From assembly GCA_963845675.1 (NCBI GenBank), contig CAWJSX010000001.1, forward strand, positions 1,550,001-1,614,000: a stretch of DNA of 64,000 nt. Direction: 5' to 3'. The position numbers were made by a program, and so were the translations under genes. Position 1 is the first letter of the stretch, and every line of letters starts with the position of its first letter. The notes beneath the pieces are model-generated. The model was not told the origin of the DNA, made no database searches, and worked only from the letters and a program-made list of their open reading frames with translations. The stretch comes from CAWJMD01 sp963845675 (GTDB lineage: Bacteria; Actinomycetota; Actinomycetes; Actinomycetales; CAWJMD01). Of this stretch, positions 27,337-35,609 are shown one piece after another.

Positions 27337-28005
27337 TCAGTACCAGTTGTTCGAGCGGCTGTGCGACCACGCGGAGCACGGCGTGCCGTAGCGGTCGGCG
27401 ATGTAGCCAAGGCCCCACTCGATCTGCGTGGCCGGGTTGGTCTTCCAGTCGCTGCCGGCGGAGGCCATCTTCGAGCCGGGCAGCGCCTGCGGGATCCCGT
27501 ACGCGCTCGAGCTGGGGTTGTCGGCGTTCCAGCGCCAGTTGCTCTCCTTGGTCCAGAGCTTGTCGAGGCAGGTGAACTGCTCGCTGCTCCAGCCGCGGTC
27601 GGCGACCATGATCTTGGCGAGGCCTCGCGGGTCGCGCTGCGCGTCGCGGCTGGCCTGCTCCCGTGCGGCCTCGCGCTCCGCCTCGATCTTCGCGACGCGG
27701 TCGGCCTCGGCCACGCGCGCGGCCTCGGCTGCGGCGGCGGCCTCGGCGGCCCTCTCCTCCTGCAGGCGGACCTGCTCGGCGCGCTGGGTCGCCGTGACGG
27801 AGTGCGCACGGTCTGCGGCGTCGGCGTCGGCCTGCGCGGCCGCTGAGGCGAGCACGTGGGAGGGCACCGGCGCGGGGGCGACCTGGGCCACCTGGGCCGA
27901 GCCGGCCAAGGGGTCGGAGCTGACGTACGCGGCGCCGGTCGCGCCGAGCACGGCGAGGGCGGCGGCCGCGCTGAACAGCGGACGTCGGACGAGCTGGTGG
28001 AGCAC
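27337..28005 (-). CDS. Secreted coiled-coil protein with lytic-transglycosylase-like C-terminal domain
   Basis: 222 residues from GTG 28003-28005. An N-terminal signal segment (RPLFSAAAALAVLGATGAAY) is followed by an Ala/Glu/Arg-rich coiled coil (residues ~70-130) and a ~75-residue domain with WTKESNWRWNADNPSSSAYG, IPQALPGSKMASAGSDWKTN and QIEWGLGYIADRYGTPCSAW. This is the transglycosylase SLT-like / aggregation-promoting-factor C-terminal fold of actinobacterial wall proteins; the Glu in KESNW is the likely catalytic residue. It probably acts on peptidoglycan outside the membrane. Monocistronic; 140 bases from fumC contain nothing recognisable. Confidence 0.85.
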   Translation of the reverse strand: MLHQLVRRPLFSAAAALAVLGATGAAYVSSDPLAGSAQVAQVAPAPVPSHVLASAAAQADADAADRAHSVTATQRAEQVRLQEERAAEAAAAAEAARVAEADRVAKIEAEREAAREQASRDAQRDPRGLAKIMVADRGWSSEQFTCLDKLWTKESNWRWNADNPSSSAYGIPQALPGSKMASAGSDWKTNPATQIEWGLGYIADRYGTPCSAWSHSRSNNWY

Positions 28006-28240
28006 GGAGAGCCTTTCGTCTGCGCACCGGGCACACTGCGACGCGCACGACCACCCCGTCACAGACCGGCGACGGATGGCCGCTGGGGACGTGTGCTGGT
28101 CTCGCGGTCGGGTTGGTGACCGCACAGGGGTGCTTGCAGGTTCAACGATGACCAAGGAGCCGCGTCGTGTCCAATCCGTGACCTCGGACGTGACGGGGCT
28201 CTCACCGGGGCCAGCGCAGCGCGGCGCCTACTCCCGGCCC

Positions 28241-28302
28241 GCCGATCGTCCCCTTTCTGCGGGTCGAAGGCGCCTCCGGCCCGCAGAAAGCGGACGATCG
28301 GC
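28241..28302. repeat. Long REP-like palindrome downstream of phoH
   Basis: Arms of 22 bases (28241-28262 and 28281-28302) pair with one mismatch around an 18-base loop. The core CCTTTCTGCGG / CCGCAGAAAG recurs in the cluster at 34007-34120. It lies 26 bases after the phoH stop, so it may act as a transcription terminator or mRNA 3' stabiliser. There is no T-run. The rest of the 323-base gap (28006-28328) shows nothing supportable. Confidence 0.75.
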
Positions 28303-28328
28303 GACTGGGGGCCCGGGCCGGGCCGCGG

Positions 28329-29636
28329 TTACAGCTGGACGCTCTCCAGCATCTCGGTCACGAGCGCAGCCACCGGGGACCGCTCGGAGCGGGTCAGCGT
28401 GACGTGCGCGAACAGCGGGTGACCCTTGAGCGCCTCGATCACGGCCGCCACGCCGTCGTGCCGTCCGACGCGGAGGTTGTCGCGCTGGGCCACGTCGTGG
28501 GTGAGCACCACCCGCGAGTTCTGTCCGATGCGGCTCAGCACGGTCAGCAGGACGTTGCGCTCCAAGGACTGCGCCTCGTCGACGACGACGAACGCGTCGT
28601 GCAGGCTCCGTCCGCGGATGTGGGTCAGCGGCAGCACCTCGAGCATCCCGCGGTCCATCACCTCCTCGACGACCTCGGTGCTCACCAGTGCACCGAGCGT
28701 GTCGAAGACTGCCTGCGCCCACGGCCCCATCTTCTCGGACTCGGAGCCGGGCAGGTACCCGAGATCCTGGCCGCCGACGGCGTACAGCGGACGGAACACC
28801 ACGACCTTGCGGTGCTGGCGCCGCTCCAGCACGGCCTCGAGGCCGGCGCACAGCGCGAGCGCCGACTTGCCGGTCCCCGCACGACCGCCGAGCGAGAGGA
28901 TGCCGACCTCAGGGTCGAGCAGCAGGTCGACCGCGATGCGCTGCTCGGCGCTGCGGCCGTGCACGCCGAAGACGTCACGGTCGCCGCGCACCAGGCGCAC
29001 CTGCTTGTCGGGGCCGACCCTCCCGAGCGCCGAGCCGCGAGTCGACAGCATGACGAGACCCGTGTGGCACGGCAGGTCGGCAGCCTCCGCGAGCTCGAGC
29101 TGCTCCGCGTCGTACAGCTCGGCCATCTGCGCCTCGCTGACGTCGAGCTCGACCATGCCCGTCCAGCCGGAGTCGACCGCGAGCTCGGCGCGGTACTCCT
29201 CGGCGTCCAGGCCGACCGCCGACGCCTTGACGCGCATCGGCAGGTCCTTGGAAACCACCGTGACGACGTTGCCCTCGTCGGCCAGGTTCTTGGCGACCGC
29301 CAGGATGCGAGTGTCGTTGTCCCCCAACCGGAACCCGGCAGGCAGTGTGGTCGGATCCGTGTGGTTGAGCTCCACGCGAAGGGTGCCGGACTCGCCCACG
29401 GGCAGGGGGGCGTCGAGGCGGCCGTGCTCGATGCGCAGGTCGTCCAGCAGCTGGAGGGCCTGACGAGCGAAGTACCCGAGCTCGGCGTGGTGACGCTTGG
29501 CCTCCAGCTCGGTCACCACCACCACCGGCAGCACGACCTCGTGCTCGGCGAAGCGGAGCATCGCCCGTGGGTCGGAGAGCAGGACGGACGTGTCGAGAAC
29601 GAAGGTGCGACGCTGCGGACTGCGGTCAGAGGCCAC
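28329..29636 (-). CDS. PIN-PhoH fusion ATPase/ribonuclease (PhoH2 type)
   Basis: 435 residues. N-terminal PIN domain (residues ~10-145): FVLDTSVLLSDPRAM, VVVTELEAKRHH and LGDNDTRILAVAKNLADEG supply the acidic metal-binding residues. C-terminal PhoH ATPase: LGGRAGTGKSALALCAGLEA (Walker A), AFVVVDEAQSLERNVLLTVL (Walker B) and LTHDVAQRDNLRVGRHDG. Such PhoH2 proteins are ATP-dependent RNA-unwinding ribonucleases and in mycobacteria are part of a toxin-antitoxin pair. No small partner gene is obvious just upstream here. GTG start with AGGGAG upstream; GAP 29637-29912 holds no supportable gene. Confidence 0.92.
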   Translation of the reverse strand: MASDRSPQRRTFVLDTSVLLSDPRAMLRFAEHEVVLPVVVVTELEAKRHHAELGYFARQALQLLDDLRIEHGRLDAPLPVGESGTLRVELNHTDPTTLPAGFRLGDNDTRILAVAKNLADEGNVVTVVSKDLPMRVKASAVGLDAEEYRAELAVDSGWTGMVELDVSEAQMAELYDAEQLELAEAADLPCHTGLVMLSTRGSALGRVGPDKQVRLVRGDRDVFGVHGRSAEQRIAVDLLLDPEVGILSLGGRAGTGKSALALCAGLEAVLERRQHRKVVVFRPLYAVGGQDLGYLPGSESEKMGPWAQAVFDTLGALVSTEVVEEVMDRGMLEVLPLTHIRGRSLHDAFVVVDEAQSLERNVLLTVLSRIGQNSRVVLTHDVAQRDNLRVGRHDGVAAVIEALKGHPLFAHVTLTRSERSPVAALVTEMLESVQL

Positions 29637-29912
29637 TTCAGACTCCCTGCCCGGGCGCGCGCTGCGCCCGGTTCACTCGCGGGTGAGGGTCCGGGACGCC
29701 GTTCCGACACTGGTCGGAGCCGGGTCCGGCCCCGTCCGCGCGAGACGGTCCGTCACGGACCTGCGTCGCAGCATCGTCGGGCCTCCCGAGCCGCGGGTGT
29801 CTGACCCGCGACACCGCCGACGCTACGCCGGGGCGGACGGCGGCACGGGGAGGACACGCGCACCGCACCCGGGCGTCGTCGCGCCGTCACGGGAGTTCAC
29901 CCGGGCGGCCGA

Positions 29913-30689
29913 CTACGACCCGTACCGGCGCTCCCGTCCGGCGTAGTCGCGCAGGGCGCGCAGGAAGTCGACGCGCCGGAAGTCGGGCCAGAAGGCCTCG
30001 CAGAAGTAGAACTCCGAGTGGGCGCTCTGCCACAGCAGGAACCCTGAGAGCCGCTGCTCGCCCGAGGTGCGGATCACGAGGTCGGGGTCGGGCTGCCCCT
30101 TGGTGTAGAGGTGCTCGGCGATGTGCTCGACGTCGAGCAGCTCGGCCATCTCCTCGATGCTCGTCCCCTTGGAGGCGTGCTCGGTCAGCATCGCCCGGAC
30201 GGCGTCCGCGATCTCCCGGCGCCCTCCGTAGCCGACAGCGACGTTCACGTGCAGCCCTGGGATGTCGCGCGTCGAGTCCTCCGCCTGCTTGAGCCGAGTC
30301 GCCATCTCCGCTGGGAGCAGGTCCAGCGCACCCACCGGGTGCACCCTCCACCGTCCGGCCGCTGCGAGACGGCTGACGGCGTCCTCGATGATGCCCAGCA
30401 GGGGGCCGAGCTCGGCGGCGGGCCGGTTGAGGTTGTCGGGCGACAGCATCCACAGCGTGACGACCTCGACACCCGCCTCCTCGCACCAGCCGAGGAACTC
30501 GAAGATCTTGTTGGCCCCCGCCCGGTGGCCGTGGCTGGTGTCACTGCCGGACGCCTTGGCCCACCGCCGGTTGCCGTCGAGCATGATCCCGATGTGCCGC
30601 GGCACCGCCGTCGCGTCCAGCGAGGACGCCAGGCGCCGCTCGTAGAGCCGGTACAGGGGGTGCGGCAGACGCATCGGTGCTCCGGACAT
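29913..30689 (-). CDS. cis-Prenyltransferase (isoprenyl diphosphate synthase, UppS family)
   Basis: 258 residues. Family motifs: HIGIMLDGNRRWAKASGS (Asp for Mg2+ and diphosphate binding), GANKIFEFLGWCEEAGVEVV, and the C-terminal RTSGEQRLSGFLLWQSAHSE FYF box with the catalytic Arg and Glu. These enzymes add isopentenyl units in Z configuration. Actinobacteria carry one copy for short products (Z,E-farnesyl type) and one for decaprenyl; the sequence alone does not tell me which this is. IPP would come from the MEP pathway whose last gene, ispH, is also in this window. Confidence 0.92.
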   Translation of the reverse strand: MSGAPMRLPHPLYRLYERRLASSLDATAVPRHIGIMLDGNRRWAKASGSDTSHGHRAGANKIFEFLGWCEEAGVEVVTLWMLSPDNLNRPAAELGPLLGIIEDAVSRLAAAGRWRVHPVGALDLLPAEMATRLKQAEDSTRDIPGLHVNVAVGYGGRREIADAVRAMLTEHASKGTSIEEMAELLDVEHIAEHLYTKGQPDPDLVIRTSGEQRLSGFLLWQSAHSEFYFCEAFWPDFRRVDFLRALRDYAGRERRYGS

Positions 30690-30813
30690 GGGTGGGCAGG
30701 ACGGGTGCCAACGCTACTCGCGTGGAGTGACCACCGGCAGGTTCCAACGCCCTACGCCGGCAGCACGCACAGAACTTTCACCAACGTCCGCCCGCCCGAT
30801 CGCCGACTGGACG

Positions 30814-30850
30814 TGAATGGCGCAACACGCCGAGCGTGTCGCGCCATTCA
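30814..30850. repeat. Strong intergenic hairpin
   Basis: Arms of 16 bases (30814-30829 and 30835-30850) pair with a single mismatch around a five-base CCGAG loop; CTGG/CCAG flanks may extend it. It lies between the divergently transcribed prenyltransferase and haemolysin III-like genes, so it is not a normal 3' terminator. No second copy was seen in the window. Confidence 0.6.
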
Positions 30851-30903
30851 TGACCAGACGAGGGGTCGAGGGCCGCCAAGTACGTGTCCTCGCGCACACT
30901 CGA

Positions 30904-30937
30904 CCTACGCTCTCGTAGGTTACTGTTCCGTAGGTTA
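30904..30937. promoter_or_regulatory. Operator-like repeats upstream of the haemolysin III-like gene
   Basis: CCTACG, CTCT, CGTAGG is a perfect inverted repeat at 30904-30919. The nonamer CGTAGGTTA occurs at 30914-30922 and again at 30929-30937, 15 bases apart. The last copy overlaps the TAGAGT -10 box (30936-30941). The pattern suggests a TetR-type repressor site; no such regulator is in the window. Confidence 0.5.
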
Positions 30938-30947
30938 GAGTGCTCCC

Positions 30948-31700
30948 ATGACGCAACCCTTCAGCGAGCAGATGGCCGACCGGGCCGAGCACGCCGTCGA
31001 CCGCGCGCAAGAGGTGGCCTCCGGGCTGGCGAGCGCCATCAAGCCGCACCTGCGGGGATGGATCCACGCGGGGTCGTTCCCGCTGGTGGTGGCAGCCTCG
31101 ATCGTGCTGGTGGCGCTCGCCCCGGACACCCGCACCCGCATCGCGTGCGCCGTCTTCGGCGTCACCGCCACCCTGCTGTTCGGCACGAGCGCCGTCTACC
31201 ACCGCGGCAACTGGTCACCGCGGGTCGAGGTGCTGCTCAAGCGGTTCGACCACTCCAACATCTTCCTGATCATCGCCGGGAGCTACACCCCGCTGACCCT
31301 GCTCCTGCTGCCCGAGGGCAAGGCGCGGACGCTGCTGCTGCTGGTCTGGGGTGGCGCGATCGGCGGCATCTTCTTCCGCGTGTTCTGGGTCGGCGCCCCG
31401 CGATGGCTCTACACGCCGATCTACGTGGCCCTCGGGTGGGCCGCCGTCTTCTACCTCCCCGACTTCCTGCGGACGGGCGGACCCGCGGTGCTGACGCTCG
31501 TCATCGTCGGCGGCGTCCTCTACACGCTCGGTGGCCTGATCTACGCGCTGAAGCGCCCCAACCCGAGCCCGCGCTGGTTCGGCTTCCACGAGCTCTTCCA
31601 CGCGTTCACCGTGGCGGCCTTCGTCGCGCACTACGTGGGCATCTCGATCGCGGTCTACACGCACGACGGCGCAGCCGCCGCCCTCACCGCCCTGCCCTGA
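30948..31700 (+). CDS. trhA: Haemolysin III/PAQR-family membrane protein
   Basis: 250 residues with seven membrane helices after a ~45-residue cytoplasmic N-terminus. Family residues forming the predicted Zn site are visible: LLFGTSAVYHRGNW, the RFDHSNIFLIIAGSYTPLTL segment and GFHELFHAFTVAAFVAHYVG. Bacterial members (TrhA/HlyIII) modulate membrane energy or fluidity. ATG 30948 lies six bases after TAGAGT, so it is likely leaderless. Repeats over that promoter suggest repressor control. It overlaps the convergent DUF255 gene by 17 bases. Confidence 0.92.
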   Translation: MTQPFSEQMADRAEHAVDRAQEVASGLASAIKPHLRGWIHAGSFPLVVAASIVLVALAPDTRTRIACAVFGVTATLLFGTSAVYHRGNWSPRVEVLLKRFDHSNIFLIIAGSYTPLTLLLLPEGKARTLLLLVWGGAIGGIFFRVFWVGAPRWLYTPIYVALGWAAVFYLPDFLRTGGPAVLTLVIVGGVLYTLGGLIYALKRPNPSPRWFGFHELFHAFTVAAFVAHYVGISIAVYTHDGAAAALTALP

Positions 31701-33741
31701 CCTCCACCCGCACGCCCAGCGTCTCGGCCAGGACATCCACGTCCGACGTCGGCCGGTCGCACACGAACCCGCGGCACACGTAGGCGGCCGCCGAGCCGTC
31801 GACGAGCCCACGACCCGCCAGCACCTCGGGGTCGGTGTCTCCTGGTCGACCGACGGCGACGACCACGCCCGGCGCGGTCGCTGCGAGAGCGGTGAGGTGC
31901 AGCTCCCCGCGGGCCTGGTCGTCCGGCTCACCCACGACCGCCACCTCACGCGGCCCGTCGACCATCGCCTGCGCGACGGCAGTCGCCCAGCCGACGAACC
32001 TCGGGACACGCGGGGCCAGCGTCGACGCCGGCGCCAGTGCGAGCTCGGCGGCCTGCCGCATCCGCGTGTCACCGCGTAGTGCGGCGGCCGTGAGGAGCGC
32101 GCCCGCCACGGCGGACGGGCCGCTCGGGTACGCGTTGTCGGTGACGTCCTGGGGCCGCCCGATCGTGGCCAGGCGGGGGTCGGTGTCGGCGTCCGCCGTG
32201 TCGTAGGGCACGCCGCGGTCGCTGCCGAACCGGGTCAGGACGCGCTCGAGGACGTCGTCGGCCACCTCGTTCCACCGCTGCTCCCCCGTCACCGCGGCGA
32301 GGGCCTGCAGGCCCTCAGCCAGGTCGCCGAGGTCCTCCAGCACCGCCGCCGGACGGCCGACGACACCGGCGCGCGAGACGCGGCGCCATCCCCCGTCGTC
32401 GACCCGGTGCACGGAAACCAGGTGCTCGGCGCAGGTCCGGGCGGCGTCGACCAGGTCGGGACGCTCGCACAGGGCTCCGGTCTCCGCCAGCGCCGCGACG
32501 GCCAGCCCGTTCCAGGCCAGGACCACCTTGTCGTCACGGGCCGGCTGCTCGCGGGTACGACGCCGCTCGAGGAGCGCCGCGCGGGCCCGCTCCCACCGCG
32601 ACCCCTCGCCGGCCGCCCAGGGGTCGCGCGTCAGCTGCGCGGTGGACGAGCCGTGCTCGAACGTGCCGGACGTGGTCACGGCCATCAGCTCGGCCGCCCA
32701 GCGTCCCTCGTCCGGGCCGAGGACGTCGACCAGCTCGGACGGCGTCCACACGTACGTCTTTCCCTCGACACCGGCGGTGTCGGCGTCCAGCGCGGACGCG
32801 AACGCCCCCTCCGGTGTCCGCAGGTCGGCGAGCAGGAAGTCGCAGACCTCCTGCGCCATGCGCTTGCCCGTCGACTCGCCGGTCAGACGCCACCAGTGCA
32901 GGTACACCCGCGCCAGGAGGGCGTTGTCGTAGAGCATCTTCTCGAAGTGGGGCACGACCCATGAGGCGTCGACGCTGTACCGGGCGAAGCCCCCGGCCAG
33001 CTGGTCGTACATGCCGGACCGCGCCATGGCCGTCAGCGTTCGAGCGGCCAGACCCTCTGCGACCGAGGCGGTCTCACCGTCGCCCGCTGCCGCGTGGCGG
33101 AGCAGGAACTCGCACACCATCGAGGGCGGGAACTTCGGCGCGGTACCGAAGCCACCGTTCTCGCGGTCCTCCTCGCGCGCCAGTGTGCGCACCGCCTGAG
33201 CGAGCTCGTCCGCGGACGGGGGACGGTCACCCTCCGGCAGGGTGCTGTCGCCGAGCGCCTCGGCGATGCGCCGGCTGGACTCGAGCAGGTCATCGCGTCG
33301 CTCCGTCCACGCGTGGGTCACCGCGCCGAGGACGTCCGTGAACGACGGGCGTCCGTGCAGGGGCTGCGGCGGGAAGTAGGTCCCCGCGTAGAAGGGTCGG
33401 CCGTCCGGGGTCAGGAAGACCGTCATCGGCCAACCGCCCTGCCCGGTGAGCGCCTGCGTGGCGTTCATGTAGACGGCGTCGACGTCCGGGCGCTCCTCAC
33501 GGTCCACCTTGATGCTGACGAACCCGGCGTTCATCGCCGAGGCGGTCGACTCGTCCTCGAAGGACTCGTGTGCCATGACGTGGCACCAGTGGCACGCGGC
33601 GTACCCCACCGACAGGAGCACCGGCACGTCGCGTTCTCGCGCCTCGACGAAGGCCTCGTCGCCCCACTCCCACCAGTCGACCGGGTTGTCCCTGTGCTGC
33701 AGCAGGTAGGGCGACGTCGCGGACGCGAGGCGGTTCGGCAT
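31684..33741 (-). CDS. Thioredoxin-domain DUF255 protein (YyaL/SSP411-like)
   Basis: 685 residues, intact. An N-terminal thioredoxin-like domain (SPYLLQHRDNPVDWWEWG, LLSVGYAACHWCHVMAHESF with the CHWC motif, DREERPDVDAVYMNATQALT, GQGGWPMTVFLTPDGRPF) is followed by a long alpha/alpha-toroid resembling six-hairpin glycosidases or epimerases (for example YDQLAGGFARYSVDASWVVP). The family is widespread but of unproven function; a redox-linked enzyme is inferred. ATG 33739-33741 begins the homology. No frame break over 2 kb, unlike many neighbours. Confidence 0.92.
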   Translation of the reverse strand: MPNRLASATSPYLLQHRDNPVDWWEWGDEAFVEARERDVPVLLSVGYAACHWCHVMAHESFEDESTASAMNAGFVSIKVDREERPDVDAVYMNATQALTGQGGWPMTVFLTPDGRPFYAGTYFPPQPLHGRPSFTDVLGAVTHAWTERRDDLLESSRRIAEALGDSTLPEGDRPPSADELAQAVRTLAREEDRENGGFGTAPKFPPSMVCEFLLRHAAAGDGETASVAEGLAARTLTAMARSGMYDQLAGGFARYSVDASWVVPHFEKMLYDNALLARVYLHWWRLTGESTGKRMAQEVCDFLLADLRTPEGAFASALDADTAGVEGKTYVWTPSELVDVLGPDEGRWAAELMAVTTSGTFEHGSSTAQLTRDPWAAGEGSRWERARAALLERRRTREQPARDDKVVLAWNGLAVAALAETGALCERPDLVDAARTCAEHLVSVHRVDDGGWRRVSRAGVVGRPAAVLEDLGDLAEGLQALAAVTGEQRWNEVADDVLERVLTRFGSDRGVPYDTADADTDPRLATIGRPQDVTDNAYPSGPSAVAGALLTAAALRGDTRMRQAAELALAPASTLAPRVPRFVGWATAVAQAMVDGPREVAVVGEPDDQARGELHLTALAATAPGVVVAVGRPGDTDPEVLAGRGLVDGSAAAYVCRGFVCDRPTSDVDVLAETLGVRVEVRAGR

Positions 33742-33846
33742 GCCACCCACTCTCCCCCAGGGTCCGGGCGGCGTCGACCGTGGAGGCCGGGACGCACGGC
33801 TGCCCCGTCCCGGCACCAGCCCTGGGTCGGGGCCGCTCACGTCGTG

Positions 33847-33966
33847 TCAGCTGGTGGCCGAGGCCGCCGGCACCGAGCGCTGTCCGTCGGTCGTGGGGTC
33901 CGCCTCGCTCTCGGTGACCGCAGCGGCCACCTGCTCGACCAGCACCTCACGCACGGCCGCGACCAC
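33847..33966 (-). CDS. Possible small hypothetical ORF or gene remnant
   Basis: GTG 33964-33966 opens a 39-residue frame ending VPAASATS. It contains an amphipathic helix (AAVREVLVEQVAAAVTESEA) and has codon use like real genes, but there is no ribosome site and no recognised family. The REP-like cluster starts 41 bases upstream. It may be the tail of a gene cut by that repeat, or chance. Confidence 0.2.
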   Translation of the reverse strand: MVAAVREVLVEQVAAAVTESEADPTTDGQRSVPAASATS

Positions 33967-34006
33967 CCGACAAAGCCCGGTGTCGCACAAGGCACCTCAC
34001 CCCGGA

Positions 34007-34120
34007 TCGCAGATCGTCCCCTTTCTGCGATCGAGAGGGGGCTCACATCCGCAGAAAGGCCGCGATCTGCGACTCGGGCAGGGGTCAGAACAGCAGAAAG
34101 GCCGCGATCTGCGACTCGGG
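34007..34120. repeat. REP-like palindrome cluster
   Basis: Arms at 34007-34030 and 34049-34072 (24 bases, about 20 paired) form a hairpin around GATCGTCCCCTTTCTGCG. The right arm plus flank, a 28-base unit at 34051-34078, is repeated exactly at 34093-34120 with a 42-base period. The left arm shares its core with the palindrome at 28241-28302. This fills most of the gap between the DUF255 gene and the gene ending at 34126. Confidence 0.75.
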
Positions 34121-34125
34121 GAGGG

Positions 34126-34308
34126 TCAGCGGCGCGGGTCGCCGTGGGGGTCGTCGCGCGGCGTCTCGCGGTCTCCCTCGTGCGGGTCGGCGTCGGTGGG
34201 CGTGATCGTGGCCGGCCCCAGGACCTGCACGAGCCGCGCATACAGACGGCTCCCGAACCCGCGACGTTCCTCGGGCTGCTGCCCGCTGGCCTGGCTGGTC
34301 CCGCTCAT
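34126..34308 (-). CDS. Small hypothetical protein coupled to mca operon
   Basis: 60 residues, starting MSGTSQASGQQPEERRGFGS and containing a central amphipathic RLYARLVQVLGPATI segment; the C-terminus is Asp/Arg/Pro-rich. No known domain. The ATG overlaps the stop of the upstream small membrane protein (ATGA 34305-34308), which in turn overlaps mca, so three genes appear translationally coupled. The coupling is the main reason for calling it a gene. Confidence 0.6.
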   Translation of the reverse strand: MSGTSQASGQQPEERRGFGSRLYARLVQVLGPATITPTDADPHEGDRETPRDDPHGDPRR

Positions 34309-34598
34309 CTCGACTCCTCGTCCGACGCCTCGGTACCAGCCTCTCCCGGTTCGGCGTCCGGCGCGCGTCCAGAAGACCCTTGCGCCTCGGCGGCGCGTGT
34401 GCGCTGCTCCTCCAGCTCGCGGTACCGGAGGCGCCGGACGCGACGCACCATGTCGAGCATCAGCAGCACGGTGACCGCGACCACCGCGAAGGTGGCGAGG
34501 AAGCCCAGGACGCCGGGGCCCACGGAGGTGGGGTCGAGCTCCTCCCCGGTGGGCGAAGGCGTCGACGCGAGCAGGTGACCGACCTCGAGCAGGGTCAT
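34305..34598 (-). CDS. Small single-pass membrane protein downstream of mca
   Basis: 97 residues from ATG 34596-34598. A ~30-residue N-terminal segment is followed by one membrane helix (GVLGFLATFAVVAVTVLLML), a basic stop-transfer (VRRVRRLRYRELEEQR) and an acidic, disordered tail. Function unknown. Overlaps mca and the next small gene by four bases each. Proteins of this outline commonly follow mca in actinobacteria as far as I recall, but this was not checked. Confidence 0.75.
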   Translation of the reverse strand: MTLLEVGHLLASTPSPTGEELDPTSVGPGVLGFLATFAVVAVTVLLMLDMVRRVRRLRYRELEEQRTRAAEAQGSSGRAPDAEPGEAGTEASDEESR

Positions 34599-35497
34599 CC
34601 TCGTGCCGCCGGACGCAACCCCGCGAACAGGTCGTCCTCGGGGATCGTCGTCTCGACGAGGGACTTCGCGAGCTCGTAGTCCTCGTAGGGCCACACCTTC
34701 GCCTGCAGCTCGGTCCCCATCGCGAAGAAGGCACCGTCCGGGTCGATCTGGGTCGCGTGGGCCAGCAGGGCGCGGTCACGCACGTCGAAGTGCTCGGCGC
34801 ACTCGATGCGGGCGTGCACCGGACGCTCCTCGCGCTCCTCCCACCGCGCCAGCCAGTCCGCGTAGGGCGACTCGCGCCCCTCGGCCAGCAGCGCCTCGTG
34901 GTAGGCGACCAGCCTCGACCGGCTGAACGTCTGGTTGTAGTAGATCTTCGACGGCTGCCACGGCTCGCCGTGCCCCTCGTAGCGGCTCGGGTCTCCGGCG
35001 GCGTCGAACGCCTCCATCGAGACCTTGTGGCACATGATGTGGTCGGGGTGGGGGTAGCCGCCGTTCTCGTCGTACGTCGTCATGACGTGCGGGCGGAACT
35101 CGCGGACGAGGCGGACGAGCGGCGCCGAGGCGACCTCGAGGGGCTGGAGCGCGAAGCAGCCCTCGGGCAGCGGCGGGAGCGGATCCCCTTCCGGCAGACC
35201 GGAGTCGACGAAACCGAGCCACGTGTGCTGCACACCGAGCACCTCGACGGCGGCGGCCATCTCGCGCCGACGCACCTCGCTGATGTCCCGCAGGACCTCC
35301 GGGTCGTCCTTGAGCCGTGGGTTGAGGATGTCGCCGCGCTCACCGCCGGTGCAGGAGACGACGAGGACCTCGACGCCCTCCTCCAGGTACTTCACCATCG
35401 CCGGCGCGCCCTTGCTCGACTCGTCGTCGGGGTGCGCGTGCACGCACATGAGCCGTAGCGGCTCGTCCGCGTGGTGGTCCGCAGCTCGCGCAGTCAC
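34595..35497 (-). CDS. mca: Mycothiol S-conjugate amidase
   Basis: 300 residues of the LmbE/PIG-L zinc amidase fold. Zinc ligands lie in CVHAHPDDES near the start and in GGYPHPDHIMCHKVSMEAFD; VSCTGGERGDILNP and YDENGGYPHPDH are typical of Mca. Mca cleaves the amide in mycothiol S-conjugates, freeing glucosaminyl-inositol for reuse and a mercapturic acid for export. GTG 35495-35497 is chosen because AGGAAGG sits six bases upstream; a GTG at 35518 is the alternative. Two small genes overlap its end. Confidence 0.93.
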   Translation of the reverse strand: MTARAADHHADEPLRLMCVHAHPDDESSKGAPAMVKYLEEGVEVLVVSCTGGERGDILNPRLKDDPEVLRDISEVRRREMAAAVEVLGVQHTWLGFVDSGLPEGDPLPPLPEGCFALQPLEVASAPLVRLVREFRPHVMTTYDENGGYPHPDHIMCHKVSMEAFDAAGDPSRYEGHGEPWQPSKIYYNQTFSRSRLVAYHEALLAEGRESPYADWLARWEEREERPVHARIECAEHFDVRDRALLAHATQIDPDGAFFAMGTELQAKVWPYEDYELAKSLVETTIPEDDLFAGLRPAARG

Positions 35498-35609
35498 CGT
35501 GGTCCTTCCTGTCGTCACCCGTGTGCACTCTCGTCAGCCCGACCGGGGCCGCGCGGAAGCGGTCGGCCATGATGGACCGGACCCATCATGACGCCCCCGG
35601 AGGACCGCG

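Noticed and set aside
28006..28240. Possible cyclic di-AMP riboswitch before the transglycosylase-like gene
   Set aside because: Such genes often have one, but I could not find the conserved GGGGGA-type core or the expected pairing in the minus strand.
29637..29912. Small antitoxin-like ORF upstream of phoH
   Set aside because: The only open frame is Arg/Pro-rich without a ribosome site or a recognisable domain.
34051..34120. CRISPR-like direct repeats
   Set aside because: Only two exact copies, part of a palindromic REP-like unit, with no further repeats or cas genes.
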